Of a stretch of DNA of 64,000 bases, positions 8,630 through 17,011 are shown piece after piece. Source of the stretch: Streptomyces showdoensis. GTDB lineage: Bacteria > Actinomycetota > Actinomycetes > Streptomycetales > Streptomycetaceae. The notes below the pieces were generated by a model. That model was given only the letters and a program-made list of their open reading frames with translations. It searched no databases and was not told the DNA's origin. Position 1 is the stretch's first letter. Every line of letters begins with the position of its first letter. The stretch is from positions 62,001 to 126,000 of the forward strand of contig NZ_BAAAXG010000011.1 of NCBI RefSeq assembly GCF_039535475.1. Direction: 5' to 3'. Made by a program: the position numbers and the translations under genes.

Positions 8630-10456
8630 CTAGTCCTCCGCCCGTACCCACCCCGAGGCCTCGATCCGGGCCCCGTCGGCGGGCCGGGCCTCGTCGAACA
8701 CCGGGCGGCCCGTGGGGTCCAGCACGCGCAGCGCGTCCACGTACACGCCGCGGCCGACGTAGCGGCGGTCGGTCGTGCAGCGCCAGCGGAGGCGGGTGCC
8801 GGACGGGCCCGCCTCGGGCAGGTCCGCCGTGACGGTGTGCCAGGTGCGTCCGGACCAGCCGGTCACCGTGCCGGTGGGATGGGGGCCCGGGGTGTCGCCG
8901 GCGGTGGTGAAGGGGAGCGGGTGCCAGGTCGTGCCGCCGTCCGGGGAGGACTCCAGGTGGGCGGCGTCGGTGCCGGGTTCCGTGTCCCACCAGAGCGCGC
9001 AGCTGAGGCGGGCGGTGTGCGGGACGGCGGGCAGCGTGAGGGTGGCCGTCGTGTCGTTCGCCATGCCGGAGAACCACGCGGTGCGCCCGTGCGCCGGGCG
9101 GACCGGCACGGCGCGGGCCAGGTGGTCGGCGGCGGCGACGCGCGGGGCGGAACCCGAGCGCCAGGAGCGGACCGGGTGCACGGAGTTGCCGAGGACGACG
9201 AGGAAGGCGTCCGTGGTGGGGTCCAGGACCACGCTGGTGCCGGTGAAGCCGGTGTGGCCCGCGGTGCGCGGGGTGGCCAGGGCGCCCATGTACCAGTGCT
9301 GGTAGAGCTCGAAGCCCAGGCCGTGCTCGTCGCCGGGGAAGGCGGTGTTGAAGTCGGTGAACATCAGCTCCACCGACGCGGGGGAGAGGATGCGGGCGTC
9401 ACCGTAGGCGCCGCCGTTGAGCAGGGTGCGGGCGAGGACCGCGAGGTCCCAGGCGGTCGAGAACACCCCGGCGTGACCGGCCACGCCGCCCATGCCGTAC
9501 GCGTTCTCGTCGTGGACCTCGCCCCACACCATCCCGCGGTCGAGCCCCGACCACGGCGCGCGGGCGTCCTCGGTGGCGGCGATCGAGGGGCGCCAGGAGG
9601 GCGGCGGATTGAAACGCGTGCGGCGCATCCCGAGCGGAGCGGTGATCTCGGTCCGGAGCAGCTCGTCCAGGGGGCGGCCGGTGATCCCCTCCAGGATCAG
9701 CTGGAGCGTGATCAGGTTGAGGTCGGAGTAGAGGTACGCCGTGCCCGGGGGGTGCGCCGGCACCTCGTTCCAGAGCCGGCGCAGCCGCCCCTCGCGCGTC
9801 GGCTCCTCGTAGAGCGGGATCCACGCGCGGAAGCCCGAGGTGTGGGTCAGCAGCTGGCGGACCGTGATGTCCCCCTTGCCGCCGCCCCCGAACTCGGGGA
9901 GGTACGCCGTGACCCGCTCCGAGAGCTCCAGCGCGCCGCGCTCGATCTGCTGCACCGCCAGGATCGAGGTGAAGAGCTTGGACACCGAGGCCAGGTCGAA
10001 GACGGTGTCCCCGGTCATCGGGATCTGGCGGTCGGCCGGCAGCTCGACGCCGCTGTCGGTCTTCTCGTCGTAGGCCGCGTAACGCACGGCCATGCCGATC
10101 GGCCGGTGCAGCGCGACCGTCCCGCCGCGCCCGGCGAGCAGCACGGCCCCCGCGTACCACGGGTGCCGGGCGCCGGGCGGGGGGAGGAGGAAGGATTCGG
10201 CGTCGGCGACCAGGCGGTCCAGGTGCTCGGGGAGGAGCCCGGCGCGGGCGGCGGAGCCGTGGCGCAGGGTGGTGCGACGGGCCCCGCCGGGCGCGTGGGC
10301 CGCGGGGCCCGCGGCACCGGGCCCCGGTTCGGGCGCGGCCGAGGCCCCCGGCACCGTACCGATCATCAGCGCACCTCCCAGGGCCAGGACGCGACCGCCG
10401 AACGCGCGGCGGCTCGGGCCCCGGCTCCCGCTCCTCGACTCTTCCGTCCCGCCCAC
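8630..10456 (-). CDS. Exported serine hydrolase (class C beta-lactamase/DD-peptidase fold) with C-terminal beta-rich domain
   Basis: Predicted extracytoplasmic serine esterase or peptidase. Starting at GTG 10456 (preceded by GGGAGAGG) gives an N-terminus with the twin-arginine motif SRRAFGG, a hydrophobic stretch and AxA-type cleavage near SAAPEP, so Tat export is likely. The catalytic SxxK is S157-V-S-K160 in LASVSKLFTS. A YSDLN motif fits the second Tyr-x-Asn-type box, and GHTGFTG fits the KTG-like box. The last ~160 residues, with repeated Gly/Trp-rich strands, look like a jelly-roll binding domain. Length is 608 residues. An in-frame start 32 codons upstream would spoil the signal peptide. 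It is divergent from the nitronate monooxygenase-like gene, with a shared operator between them. Confidence 0.85.
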   Translation of the reverse strand: MGGTEESRSGSRGPSRRAFGGRVLALGGALMIGTVPGASAAPEPGPGAAGPAAHAPGGARRTTLRHGSAARAGLLPEHLDRLVADAESFLLPPPGARHPWYAGAVLLAGRGGTVALHRPIGMAVRYAAYDEKTDSGVELPADRQIPMTGDTVFDLASVSKLFTSILAVQQIERGALELSERVTAYLPEFGGGGKGDITVRQLLTHTSGFRAWIPLYEEPTREGRLRRLWNEVPAHPPGTAYLYSDLNLITLQLILEGITGRPLDELLRTEITAPLGMRRTRFNPPPSWRPSIAATEDARAPWSGLDRGMVWGEVHDENAYGMGGVAGHAGVFSTAWDLAVLARTLLNGGAYGDARILSPASVELMFTDFNTAFPGDEHGLGFELYQHWYMGALATPRTAGHTGFTGTSVVLDPTTDAFLVVLGNSVHPVRSWRSGSAPRVAAADHLARAVPVRPAHGRTAWFSGMANDTTATLTLPAVPHTARLSCALWWDTEPGTDAAHLESSPDGGTTWHPLPFTTAGDTPGPHPTGTVTGWSGRTWHTVTADLPEAGPSGTRLRWRCTTDRRYVGRGVYVDALRVLDPTGRPVFDEARPADGARIEASGWVRAED

Positions 10457-10561
10457 CCTCTCCCACCACCCTCTGAAAGAAAACTCCGGCCGCTCCGGCG
10501 GGCTCTGAAAATTTCTACCGGAACGGGGGCGGGCCCGGGAAGCACGGCACACGCCAAGAAA

Positions 10562-10578
10562 TCTGACACTGCATCAGA
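10562..10578. promoter_or_regulatory. 17-bp inverted repeat, candidate TetR-type operator
   Basis: TCTGACACTGCATCAGA has TCTGA/TCAGA arms. With flanks (AATCTGAC... TCAGAAAA) it is almost the same as the site at 28697-28713 in front of the crotonase operon. It lies between the divergent serine hydrolase and nitronate monooxygenase-like genes. No TetR gene is in the window. Confidence 0.55.
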
Positions 10579-10591
10579 AAATCTCTTCCCT

Positions 10592-10618
10592 CGGCAGGAC
10601 CGCTGCGGCATCCTGCCG
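10592..10618. promoter_or_regulatory. Inverted repeat just before the nitronate monooxygenase-like start
   Basis: CGGCAGGA and TCCTGCCG form perfect 8-bp arms around an 11-nt spacer, ending 3 nt before the ATG at 10622. It could be a second operator or an RNA hairpin hiding the start, which has no Shine-Dalgarno sequence. Confidence 0.35.
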
Positions 10619-10621
10619 CCC

Positions 10622-11731
10622 ATGAAGACGGAGCTGAGTCGCACACTGGGGATCGAGCACGCCATCTTCGGCTTCACGCCCTTCCCCGCGGTGGCCGCCG
10701 CCATCACCAGAGCCGGCGGATTCGGCGTCCTCGGCGCGGTCCGCTACACCGCCCCCGACGACCTCGCCCGCGACCTCGACTGGATGCAGGAGCACACCGA
10801 CGGGCTGCCCTACGGCCTCGACGTCGTCATGCCCGCGAAGAAGGTCGACGGGGTCAGCGAGGCCGACGTGGAGGCCATGATCCCCGAGGGGCACCGCGCG
10901 TTCGTCCGCGACACCCTCGCCAAGCACGGCGTCCCCGAACTCGCCGCGGGCGAGGCCTCCGGCTGGCGGATCACCGGCTGGATGGAACAGGTCGCCCGCA
11001 GCCAGCTCGACGTCGCCTTCGACTACCCCATCAAACTGCTGGCCAACGCCCTCGGCTCACCGCCCGCCGACGTCGTCGAGCGCGCCCACGCGCACGGCGT
11101 CCTGGTCGCCGCCCTGGCCGGCAGCGCCCGGCACGCCCGCCACCACGCCGACGCCGGGATCGACGTCGTCGTCGCCCAGGGCTACGAGGCCGGCGGCCAC
11201 ACCGGCGAGATCGCCTCCATGGTGCTCACCCCCGAGGTCGTCGAGGCCGTCGCCCCGCTCCCGGTGCTCGCCGCCGGCGGCATCGGCAGCGGCGAGCAGA
11301 TCGCCGCCGGGCTCGCCCTCGGCGCCCAGGGCGTCTGGCTCGGCTCCCTCTGGCTCACCACCACCGAGGCCGAGATGCACTCCCGCGCCCTCACCGCCAA
11401 GCTGCTCGCCGCGGGCTCCGGCGACACCGTCCGCTCCCGCGCCCTCACCGGCAAGCCCGCGCGTCAGCTCCGTACCGAATGGACCGACGCCTGGGACGAC
11501 CCCGCAGGACCCGGCACGCTGCCCATGCCGCTCCAGGGCCTCCTGGTCGCCGAGGCCGTCTCCCGGATCCAGAAGTACGAGGTGGCGCCGCTGCTCGGCA
11601 CGCCGGTCGGCCAGATCGTCGGCCGGATGAACTCCGAGCGCAGCGTCCAGCAGGTCTTCGACGAGCTGACCAGCGGCTTCGAGAAGGCCATCGACCGGAT
11701 CAACCGCATCGCCGGAAGGAGCACGCAGTGA
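10622..11731 (+). CDS. Nitronate monooxygenase/2-nitropropane dioxygenase-like flavoprotein
   Basis: Predicted FMN enzyme with a TIM-barrel fold. Residues near ITRAGGFGVLGAVRYT, the flavin/phosphate-binding stretch VVAQGYEAGGHTGEI, and PVLAAGGIGSGEQIAAGLALGAQGVWLGS are hallmarks of the NPD family. Length is 369 residues. Members also include enoyl-reductase-like proteins, so true nitronate activity is uncertain. ATG 10622 was chosen by family alignment. The 3' end overlaps the next gene (GTGA), so the two are translationally coupled; an acyl-CoA synthetase partner suggests a role in breaking down an unusual acyl chain (inference). Confidence 0.85.
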   Translation: MKTELSRTLGIEHAIFGFTPFPAVAAAITRAGGFGVLGAVRYTAPDDLARDLDWMQEHTDGLPYGLDVVMPAKKVDGVSEADVEAMIPEGHRAFVRDTLAKHGVPELAAGEASGWRITGWMEQVARSQLDVAFDYPIKLLANALGSPPADVVERAHAHGVLVAALAGSARHARHHADAGIDVVVAQGYEAGGHTGEIASMVLTPEVVEAVAPLPVLAAGGIGSGEQIAAGLALGAQGVWLGSLWLTTTEAEMHSRALTAKLLAAGSGDTVRSRALTGKPARQLRTEWTDAWDDPAGPGTLPMPLQGLLVAEAVSRIQKYEVAPLLGTPVGQIVGRMNSERSVQQVFDELTSGFEKAIDRINRIAGRSTQ

Positions 11732-13284
11732 CGGACGCCGCGCCGCCGAACGGATTCTGGTCCCAGGCCGCCGCCGACCCCGGACGTACGGTCCTGATCG
11801 CGCCCGACGGCGAGGAGTGGACCGCGGGACGCCTGCACGCCGACGCCAACCGGCTCGTCCACGGCCTGCGCGCCGCCGGGATGGAGCGCGGCGACGCCTT
11901 CGCCGTCGTGCTGCCCAACGGGGTCGCCTTCCTCACCGCCTACCTCGCCGCCGCCCAGGCGGGCTTCTACCTCGTCCCGGTCAACCACCACCTGGTCGGC
12001 CCCGAGATCGCCTGGATCGTCTCGGACTCCGGCGCCAAGGTCCTCGTCGCCCACGAGCGCTTCGCCGAGGCCGCCGCCCAGGCCGCCGACGAGGCGGGGC
12101 TGCCCGCGAGCCACCGGTACGCCGTCGGCGCGCTCCCCGGCTTCCGCCCGTACGCCGAACTCCTCGACGGACAGCCCGAGTCGGCGCCCGCCGACCGCAC
12201 CCTCGGCTGGGTGATGAACTACACCTCGGGCACCACCGGACGGCCCCGCGGTATCCGCCGCCCGCTGCCCGGCAAGCTGCCCGAGGAGACCTACCTCGGC
12301 GGCTTCCTCGGGATCTTCGGCATCCGGCCCTTCGACGGGAACGTCCACCTGGTCTGCTCGCCGCTCTACCACACGGCCGTGCTCCAGTTCGCGGGCGCCG
12401 CCCTGCACATCGGGCACCCCCTCGTCCTCATGGACAAGTGGACCCCCGAGGAGATGCTGCGGCTCATCGACACCCACCGCTGCACCCACACCCACATGGT
12501 GCCCACCCAGTTCCACCGGCTCCTCGCCCTGCCCGCGGCCACCAGGGACCGCTACGACGTCTCCTCCATGCGGCACGCGATCCACGGCGCCGCGCCCTGT
12601 CCCGACCACGTCAAGCGCGCGATGATCGAATGGTGGGGCCACTGCGTCGAGGAGTACTACGCCGCCAGTGAGGGCGGCGGCGCCTTCGCCACCGCCGAGG
12701 ACTGGCTGAAGAAGCCCGGCACCGTCGGCCGCGCCTGGCCCATCAGCGAGCTCGCCGTCTTCGACGACGACGGCGAGCGGCTGCCGCCCGGACAGCTCGG
12801 CACCGTGTACATGAAGATGAGCACCGGCGCCTTCCGTTACCACGGGGACGAGGCCAAGACGAAGTCGAGCCGCATCGGGGACTTCTTCACCGTCGGCGAC
12901 CTCGGCGTCCTCGACGAGGACGGCTACCTCTTCCTCCGCGACCGCAAGATCGACATGATCATCTCGGGCGGCGTGAACATCTACCCCGCCGAGATCGAGG
13001 CCGCGCTCCTGGCCCACCCCGCCGTCGCCGACGCCGCCGCCTTCGGCATCCCGCACGCCGACTGGGGCGAGGAGGTCAAGGCGGTCGTCGAGGCGGCCGA
13101 GGGCCACGAGCCGGGGCCCGAGCTCGCCGCCGCGATCCTGGCCCACTGCGAAACCCGTCTCGCCGGATATAAACGTCCCAAGTCCGTGGACTTCATCACG
13201 GTCATGCCCCGCGATCCCAACGGCAAGCTGTACAAGCGCCGGCTCCGCGATCCGTACTGGGAAGGCCACGACCGGGCGCTGTGA
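11728..13284 (+). CDS. Acyl-CoA synthetase (AMP-binding, FadD-like)
   Basis: Activates a carboxylic acid to its CoA thioester through an acyl-adenylate. The ATP-binding P-loop is MNYTSGTTGRPRGIRR. The hinge/A8 region reads FLRDRKIDMIISGGVNIYPAEIE, and a C-terminal PNGKLYKRRLR holds the catalytic lysine of the adenylation half-reaction. Length 518 residues. The GTG start overlaps the upstream TGA and has GGAAGGAG at 11713-11720. It forms an operon with the nitronate monooxygenase-like gene. Chain-length specificity cannot be read from sequence. Confidence 0.92.
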   Translation: MTDAAPPNGFWSQAAADPGRTVLIAPDGEEWTAGRLHADANRLVHGLRAAGMERGDAFAVVLPNGVAFLTAYLAAAQAGFYLVPVNHHLVGPEIAWIVSDSGAKVLVAHERFAEAAAQAADEAGLPASHRYAVGALPGFRPYAELLDGQPESAPADRTLGWVMNYTSGTTGRPRGIRRPLPGKLPEETYLGGFLGIFGIRPFDGNVHLVCSPLYHTAVLQFAGAALHIGHPLVLMDKWTPEEMLRLIDTHRCTHTHMVPTQFHRLLALPAATRDRYDVSSMRHAIHGAAPCPDHVKRAMIEWWGHCVEEYYAASEGGGAFATAEDWLKKPGTVGRAWPISELAVFDDDGERLPPGQLGTVYMKMSTGAFRYHGDEAKTKSSRIGDFFTVGDLGVLDEDGYLFLRDRKIDMIISGGVNIYPAEIEAALLAHPAVADAAAFGIPHADWGEEVKAVVEAAEGHEPGPELAAAILAHCETRLAGYKRPKSVDFITVMPRDPNGKLYKRRLRDPYWEGHDRAL

Positions 13285-13363
13285 CGGGTCCTGACCTCCT
13301 GTCAGCTGCGCGAGCACGCGGCGCCACGGAGGACGATCCTCCCCTTATGGCAGGATTCAGGGC

Positions 13364-14470
13364 ATGAGTTCGAGCGCGACACCACTGACACGACAATGGA
13401 CCACCTGGGGGCCGATCGTCGCCGGGGTCGGCCTCGGCCTCGGCTGGGGGCGCGACCTGGCCGGCCTCGCGGTGATCGCCATCGCGGCCTGCCTCATCGC
13501 CGCGGTGCTCGCCGCCGTGCACCACGCGGAGGTGATCGCCCACCGGATCGGCGAGCCCTACGGCTCGCTCGTCCTCGCGGTCGCCGTCACCGTCATCGAG
13601 GTCGGACTGATCGTCACCCTGATGGCCGGCGGCGGCGACAAGACCTCCACGTACGCCCGGGACACGGTCTTCGCCGCCGTCATGATCACCTGCAACGGCA
13701 TCGTCGGCCTGTCGCTGCTGGTCGGCGCGCTGCGCAACCGCGTCGCCGTCTTCAACGCGGAGGGCTCCGGCGGCGCACTCGCCACCGTCTGCACCCTGGC
13801 GGCCATGACGCTGGTCCTGCCCACCTTCACCACGAGCCACCCCGGCCCCGAGTTCTCCAGCGCCCAGCTGGCCTTCGCCGCCGTCGCCTCCCTCTGCCTG
13901 TACGGCGTCTTCGTCGCCGTGCAGACGGTCCGGCACCGCGACTACTTCCTGCCGGTGCCGCGCCCCGGCGCGGACGGCAAGGAGTCCGAGGACGACCACG
14001 CCGACCCGCCCACCTCCCGACAGATGTGGATCAGCCTCGGGCTGCTCATGGTCGCCCTCGTCGCCGTCGTCGGCCTGGCCAAGCTGGTCTCGCCCACCAT
14101 CGAGGACGGCGTCGAGTCCGCCGGCCTGCCGAAGGCCGTCGTGGGTGTCGTCATCGCCCTCATGGTGCTGCTCCCCGAGACCCTCGCCGCCGTGCGCGCG
14201 GCCCGCCGGGACCGGATGCAGACCAGCATGAACCTGGCCTACGGCTCCGCCATCGCCAGCATCGGCCTGACCATCCCGTCCATCGCGCTGGCCTCCATCT
14301 GGCTCTCCGGCCCCCTCGTCCTCGGTCTGGGCCCCCTCCACATGGTGCTGCTCGTGCTCACCGCCGTGGTGAGCGCCCTGACCGTGGTGCCCGGACGGGC
14401 CACGCTCCTCCAGGGCGGCGTCCACCTCTCGATCTTCGCCGCCTTCGTGTTCCTGTCGTTCAGCCCCTGA
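13364..14470 (+). CDS. Calcium/proton antiporter-like ionic transporter (ChaA/CaCA family)
   Basis: Polytopic membrane protein of 368 residues with about eleven hydrophobic segments. It shows two alpha-repeat regions of the cation/calcium exchanger superfamily: GEPYGSLVLAVAVTVIEVGL in the first half and VLLPETLAAVRAARRDR with NLAYGSAIASIGLTIPSIAL in the second. A hydrophilic acidic loop (ESEDDHADPP) separates the halves. Probably exchanges Ca2+ or Na+/K+ for H+. It ends tail to tail with the penicillin-acylase-family gene, overlapping 11 bp. It appears to be a single-gene unit. Confidence 0.9.
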   Translation: MSSSATPLTRQWTTWGPIVAGVGLGLGWGRDLAGLAVIAIAACLIAAVLAAVHHAEVIAHRIGEPYGSLVLAVAVTVIEVGLIVTLMAGGGDKTSTYARDTVFAAVMITCNGIVGLSLLVGALRNRVAVFNAEGSGGALATVCTLAAMTLVLPTFTTSHPGPEFSSAQLAFAAVASLCLYGVFVAVQTVRHRDYFLPVPRPGADGKESEDDHADPPTSRQMWISLGLLMVALVAVVGLAKLVSPTIEDGVESAGLPKAVVGVVIALMVLLPETLAAVRAARRDRMQTSMNLAYGSAIASIGLTIPSIALASIWLSGPLVLGLGPLHMVLLVLTAVVSALTVVPGRATLLQGGVHLSIFAAFVFLSFSP

Positions 14471-16880
14471 CGACCACGATCCGCAGCTCCGGCGAGCGCA
14501 GGATGTCCTTCTCGCAGAACCGGGAGGTCACCCAGCGCTCGCCGGAGTACAGCGCCGTCTGGTCGGCGTAGTGCGGCGAGAGCGGGTTCGAGGACTGGGA
14601 GTAGGTCAGCAGCGTGCGGGCCACCGGGCACCGCCCGCCGTCCCAGCCCACCGCCTGGACGTGGCTGGTGCCGTGCGCGACCTCCGTGTAGCCGCCGCCC
14701 GCCGGGTTCCACACCGGCTCCGTCTTGTTCCAGACGCCCAGCGCCTCGGTGCCGCCGCCCACCGGGACGCGCGCCCCGTTCCGCACCACGAACTGGTGCC
14801 GCCCGAGCGGCGCGTCCAGGGCGATCCCCGCCCCGCGCAGCTCCGCCACCGCGTCCCTGAGGGCCTTGCCGAAGCCGGGGGCGTCCGTGTTCAGGGTGTG
14901 CGGCGTGCGCACCGGGTCGGCCGCCGAGAACGGCACCTGCCACTGCTCGGCGAGCGGCGTCCCGGCGGTGAAGCGCCGCCAGAACCGGTCGAAGAGCAGC
15001 GCGCCCCGGCTGCCGGTCTCCATCGTGCGGTCCCAGGCGCCGATCACCCGGCAGGCCTCCGGGTCGTCGGCGAGGACCGCCGCGCAGGCCCGGGCCGTGT
15101 CGGCCGCCGCCAGATCGCCGGCGGGCGCGCGGTTCGCGAACTGCTGGCGCTGCAGATCGGCCACGGTCAGACCGCCGCGCCCGGCCATCGCCGCCACGTC
15201 CTCCACGGCGCCGCGGGTGCGCAGCGAGCGCGGGGTGCCGATCGTGCCGAAGATCCGCTCGTAGCCGGTGACCGGACGCTCCGCGTTGGCCAGCCAGGCG
15301 CTGTCGTTGGAGTTCTCCACGTACGGGGCGTCCCGCAGCACCGGCATCCGCGCGGGCCCGAAGACCCCCGGCTGCACCGCGTCCGGGTCCGAGCCGAGCG
15401 CGCAGTCGCCGCGCGAACCGTCCAGCACGGCCACGCCGGAGGCCGGGTAGGTGGCGCGGCCGAGCGGGGTGGAGCAGCGCTGGGCCAGCTCGTCGGTGAT
15501 CCTCGGCAGCACCTGCGACTGGGTGAACAGGGTGTGGCCGGAGGAGTCGGCGGCGATCGTGTTCACCCACGGCAGGCCCTGGGTGCGCCGCAGCGCGTCG
15601 ACCAGACCCTGCGTGGAGCGGGAGCGGGCGAAGCCGAGCGCGGTGTCGGAGGCCCGCAGGTTGGCGGCGTTCGGGTCGTTCAGGGCGAAGGTCGTCGTCG
15701 TGGTCCAGGGCAGCGGCAGCTGCGGTCCGAGCCCGGAGACGACCGGCCCGTACCGCGTCCACCACTGGGTACGGGTGACCGGGGCGCCGTCCTTGACCGC
15801 GACCGTGACCGTGCGCGGCGTCATCCGCTCCGGCCTGCCGTCCACCAGGTACGCGGTGGGGTCGGCCGGGTCGAGGGCGAGCTGGTGCAGGCTGAGCGGC
15901 ACGCCCGTGGCGACGGTGTGGCTCCAGGCCACCCTGTCGTTGAAGCCGATGCTGACCGGGACCGTGCCGAGCAGGGAGGCGCCGGAGACGTTCAGCTCGC
16001 CCGGGATGGTCTGCTGGGACTGCCAGAAGCGCCGGCCGCCCTGCCACGGGTAGTGCGGATTGCCGAGCAGCAGCCCGCGCCCGCCCGCCGTGGCCGAACC
16101 CCGGAACGCGACGGCGTTGGAGCCCATGGTGGCGTTCTCGGCCGCGAACAGGGCCCGCGCCGCCTCGGCCGTACGGTCCGGATCCGGGCCCTCGGAGGCG
16201 GCGGGCCGGGAGGCGCCCGCCGCCCCGGGGGCGACGGCGGGCGGCCGGGCGGCGGTGATGCCGTCCGCGCCGCGGCCCTGGCCGCCGAGGACGGAGACCG
16301 CCCAGCCGCGCCGCGCCACGTCGAGCTCCGTGACCGGCCGGACCCACGCCGCTCCGGCGCAGGCCGGGTCGGTGATCCGGTTCTTCCGCAGCCACGCGTT
16401 GTACCCGGCCGCCCAGCCGCGCATCAGCTCCCTGGACTGCCGGCTGGGACCGGCGGGCGCGGGCGCGGCGAGCAGCGCCTCGACCGTGCCGGCGTCCTTC
16501 ACCCCGCGGAAGAACAGGTCGCTGGAGAGGTTCCTCGTCGCCGAGGACAGGGACCCGTCCGGGGCGCCGTCGGCGCCGAAGTGGCGGGAGCGCTCGCCGT
16601 CCACGGTCACGAAGCCGTCGGCCAGGACGCAGACCTGGTCCGCGGCCTGCGCCCAGCCGGTGCCGAAGCCGAGGTTCGCGTAGTCCTTGGCCACGATGTG
16701 CGGGATGCCGTACTCGGTGTACCGGATGACGGCCGACAGGCCCCGGTCGGAGGGACGGTGGCCCCGGTCGCCGGCGTCGGCGACGGCCGCGGCGGGCAGT
16801 GAGGCGGTGACGGTGGCCAGAGCCGCGCCGACCAGCGCCAGCCGTCTGAACCGGGCGGGGAGCAAGGTGCGGACGTGCAA
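14460..16880 (-). CDS. Secreted penicillin-acylase-family Ntn hydrolase
   Basis: Predicted exported amidase that hydrolyses an N-acyl bond, with relatives acting on aculeacin, cyclic lipopeptides, N-acyl-homoserine lactones and beta-lactams. The TTG start at 16880 has GGGAGG 4 nt upstream and yields a clean signal peptide (RRLALVGAALATVTASLPAAAVA). An in-frame ATG at 16922 lacks a ribosome site. The alpha chain begins near GLSAVIRYTEYGIPHIVA. The autocleavage/catalytic serine is S254 in TMGSNAVAF, giving the beta-chain N-terminus; VSIGFNDRVAWSHTV follows as usual. The total of 806 residues fits the family. Substrate unknown; its neighbours are acyl-CoA synthetases, so a released fatty acid could feed them (inference). 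Confidence 0.92.
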   Translation of the reverse strand: MHVRTLLPARFRRLALVGAALATVTASLPAAAVADAGDRGHRPSDRGLSAVIRYTEYGIPHIVAKDYANLGFGTGWAQAADQVCVLADGFVTVDGERSRHFGADGAPDGSLSSATRNLSSDLFFRGVKDAGTVEALLAAPAPAGPSRQSRELMRGWAAGYNAWLRKNRITDPACAGAAWVRPVTELDVARRGWAVSVLGGQGRGADGITAARPPAVAPGAAGASRPAASEGPDPDRTAEAARALFAAENATMGSNAVAFRGSATAGGRGLLLGNPHYPWQGGRRFWQSQQTIPGELNVSGASLLGTVPVSIGFNDRVAWSHTVATGVPLSLHQLALDPADPTAYLVDGRPERMTPRTVTVAVKDGAPVTRTQWWTRYGPVVSGLGPQLPLPWTTTTTFALNDPNAANLRASDTALGFARSRSTQGLVDALRRTQGLPWVNTIAADSSGHTLFTQSQVLPRITDELAQRCSTPLGRATYPASGVAVLDGSRGDCALGSDPDAVQPGVFGPARMPVLRDAPYVENSNDSAWLANAERPVTGYERIFGTIGTPRSLRTRGAVEDVAAMAGRGGLTVADLQRQQFANRAPAGDLAAADTARACAAVLADDPEACRVIGAWDRTMETGSRGALLFDRFWRRFTAGTPLAEQWQVPFSAADPVRTPHTLNTDAPGFGKALRDAVAELRGAGIALDAPLGRHQFVVRNGARVPVGGGTEALGVWNKTEPVWNPAGGGYTEVAHGTSHVQAVGWDGGRCPVARTLLTYSQSSNPLSPHYADQTALYSGERWVTSRFCEKDILRSPELRIVVVRG

Positions 16881-16925
16881 GGTTCCTCCCAACGGGCGTG
16901 CTGTGCATACGGGTTGGGCCATGCA

Positions 16926-16945
16926 CTCAGCTGAGCGCTTGCTTT
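16926..16945. promoter_or_regulatory. Palindromes between acylase and acyl-CoA synthetase genes
   Basis: CTCAGCTGAG (16926-16935) is a perfect palindrome and runs into AGCGCTTGCTT (16934-16944), whose complement AAGCAAGCGCT resembles TetR-type half-sites seen near lipid genes. It lies between divergent genes and could serve both. Confidence 0.35.
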
Positions 16946-17011
16946 GTCAACATCCCGTTCGGTATCCGGGGTACTTGACCCGCCGCTCCGCCCCGCCCAA
17001 GATCGGCGTCC

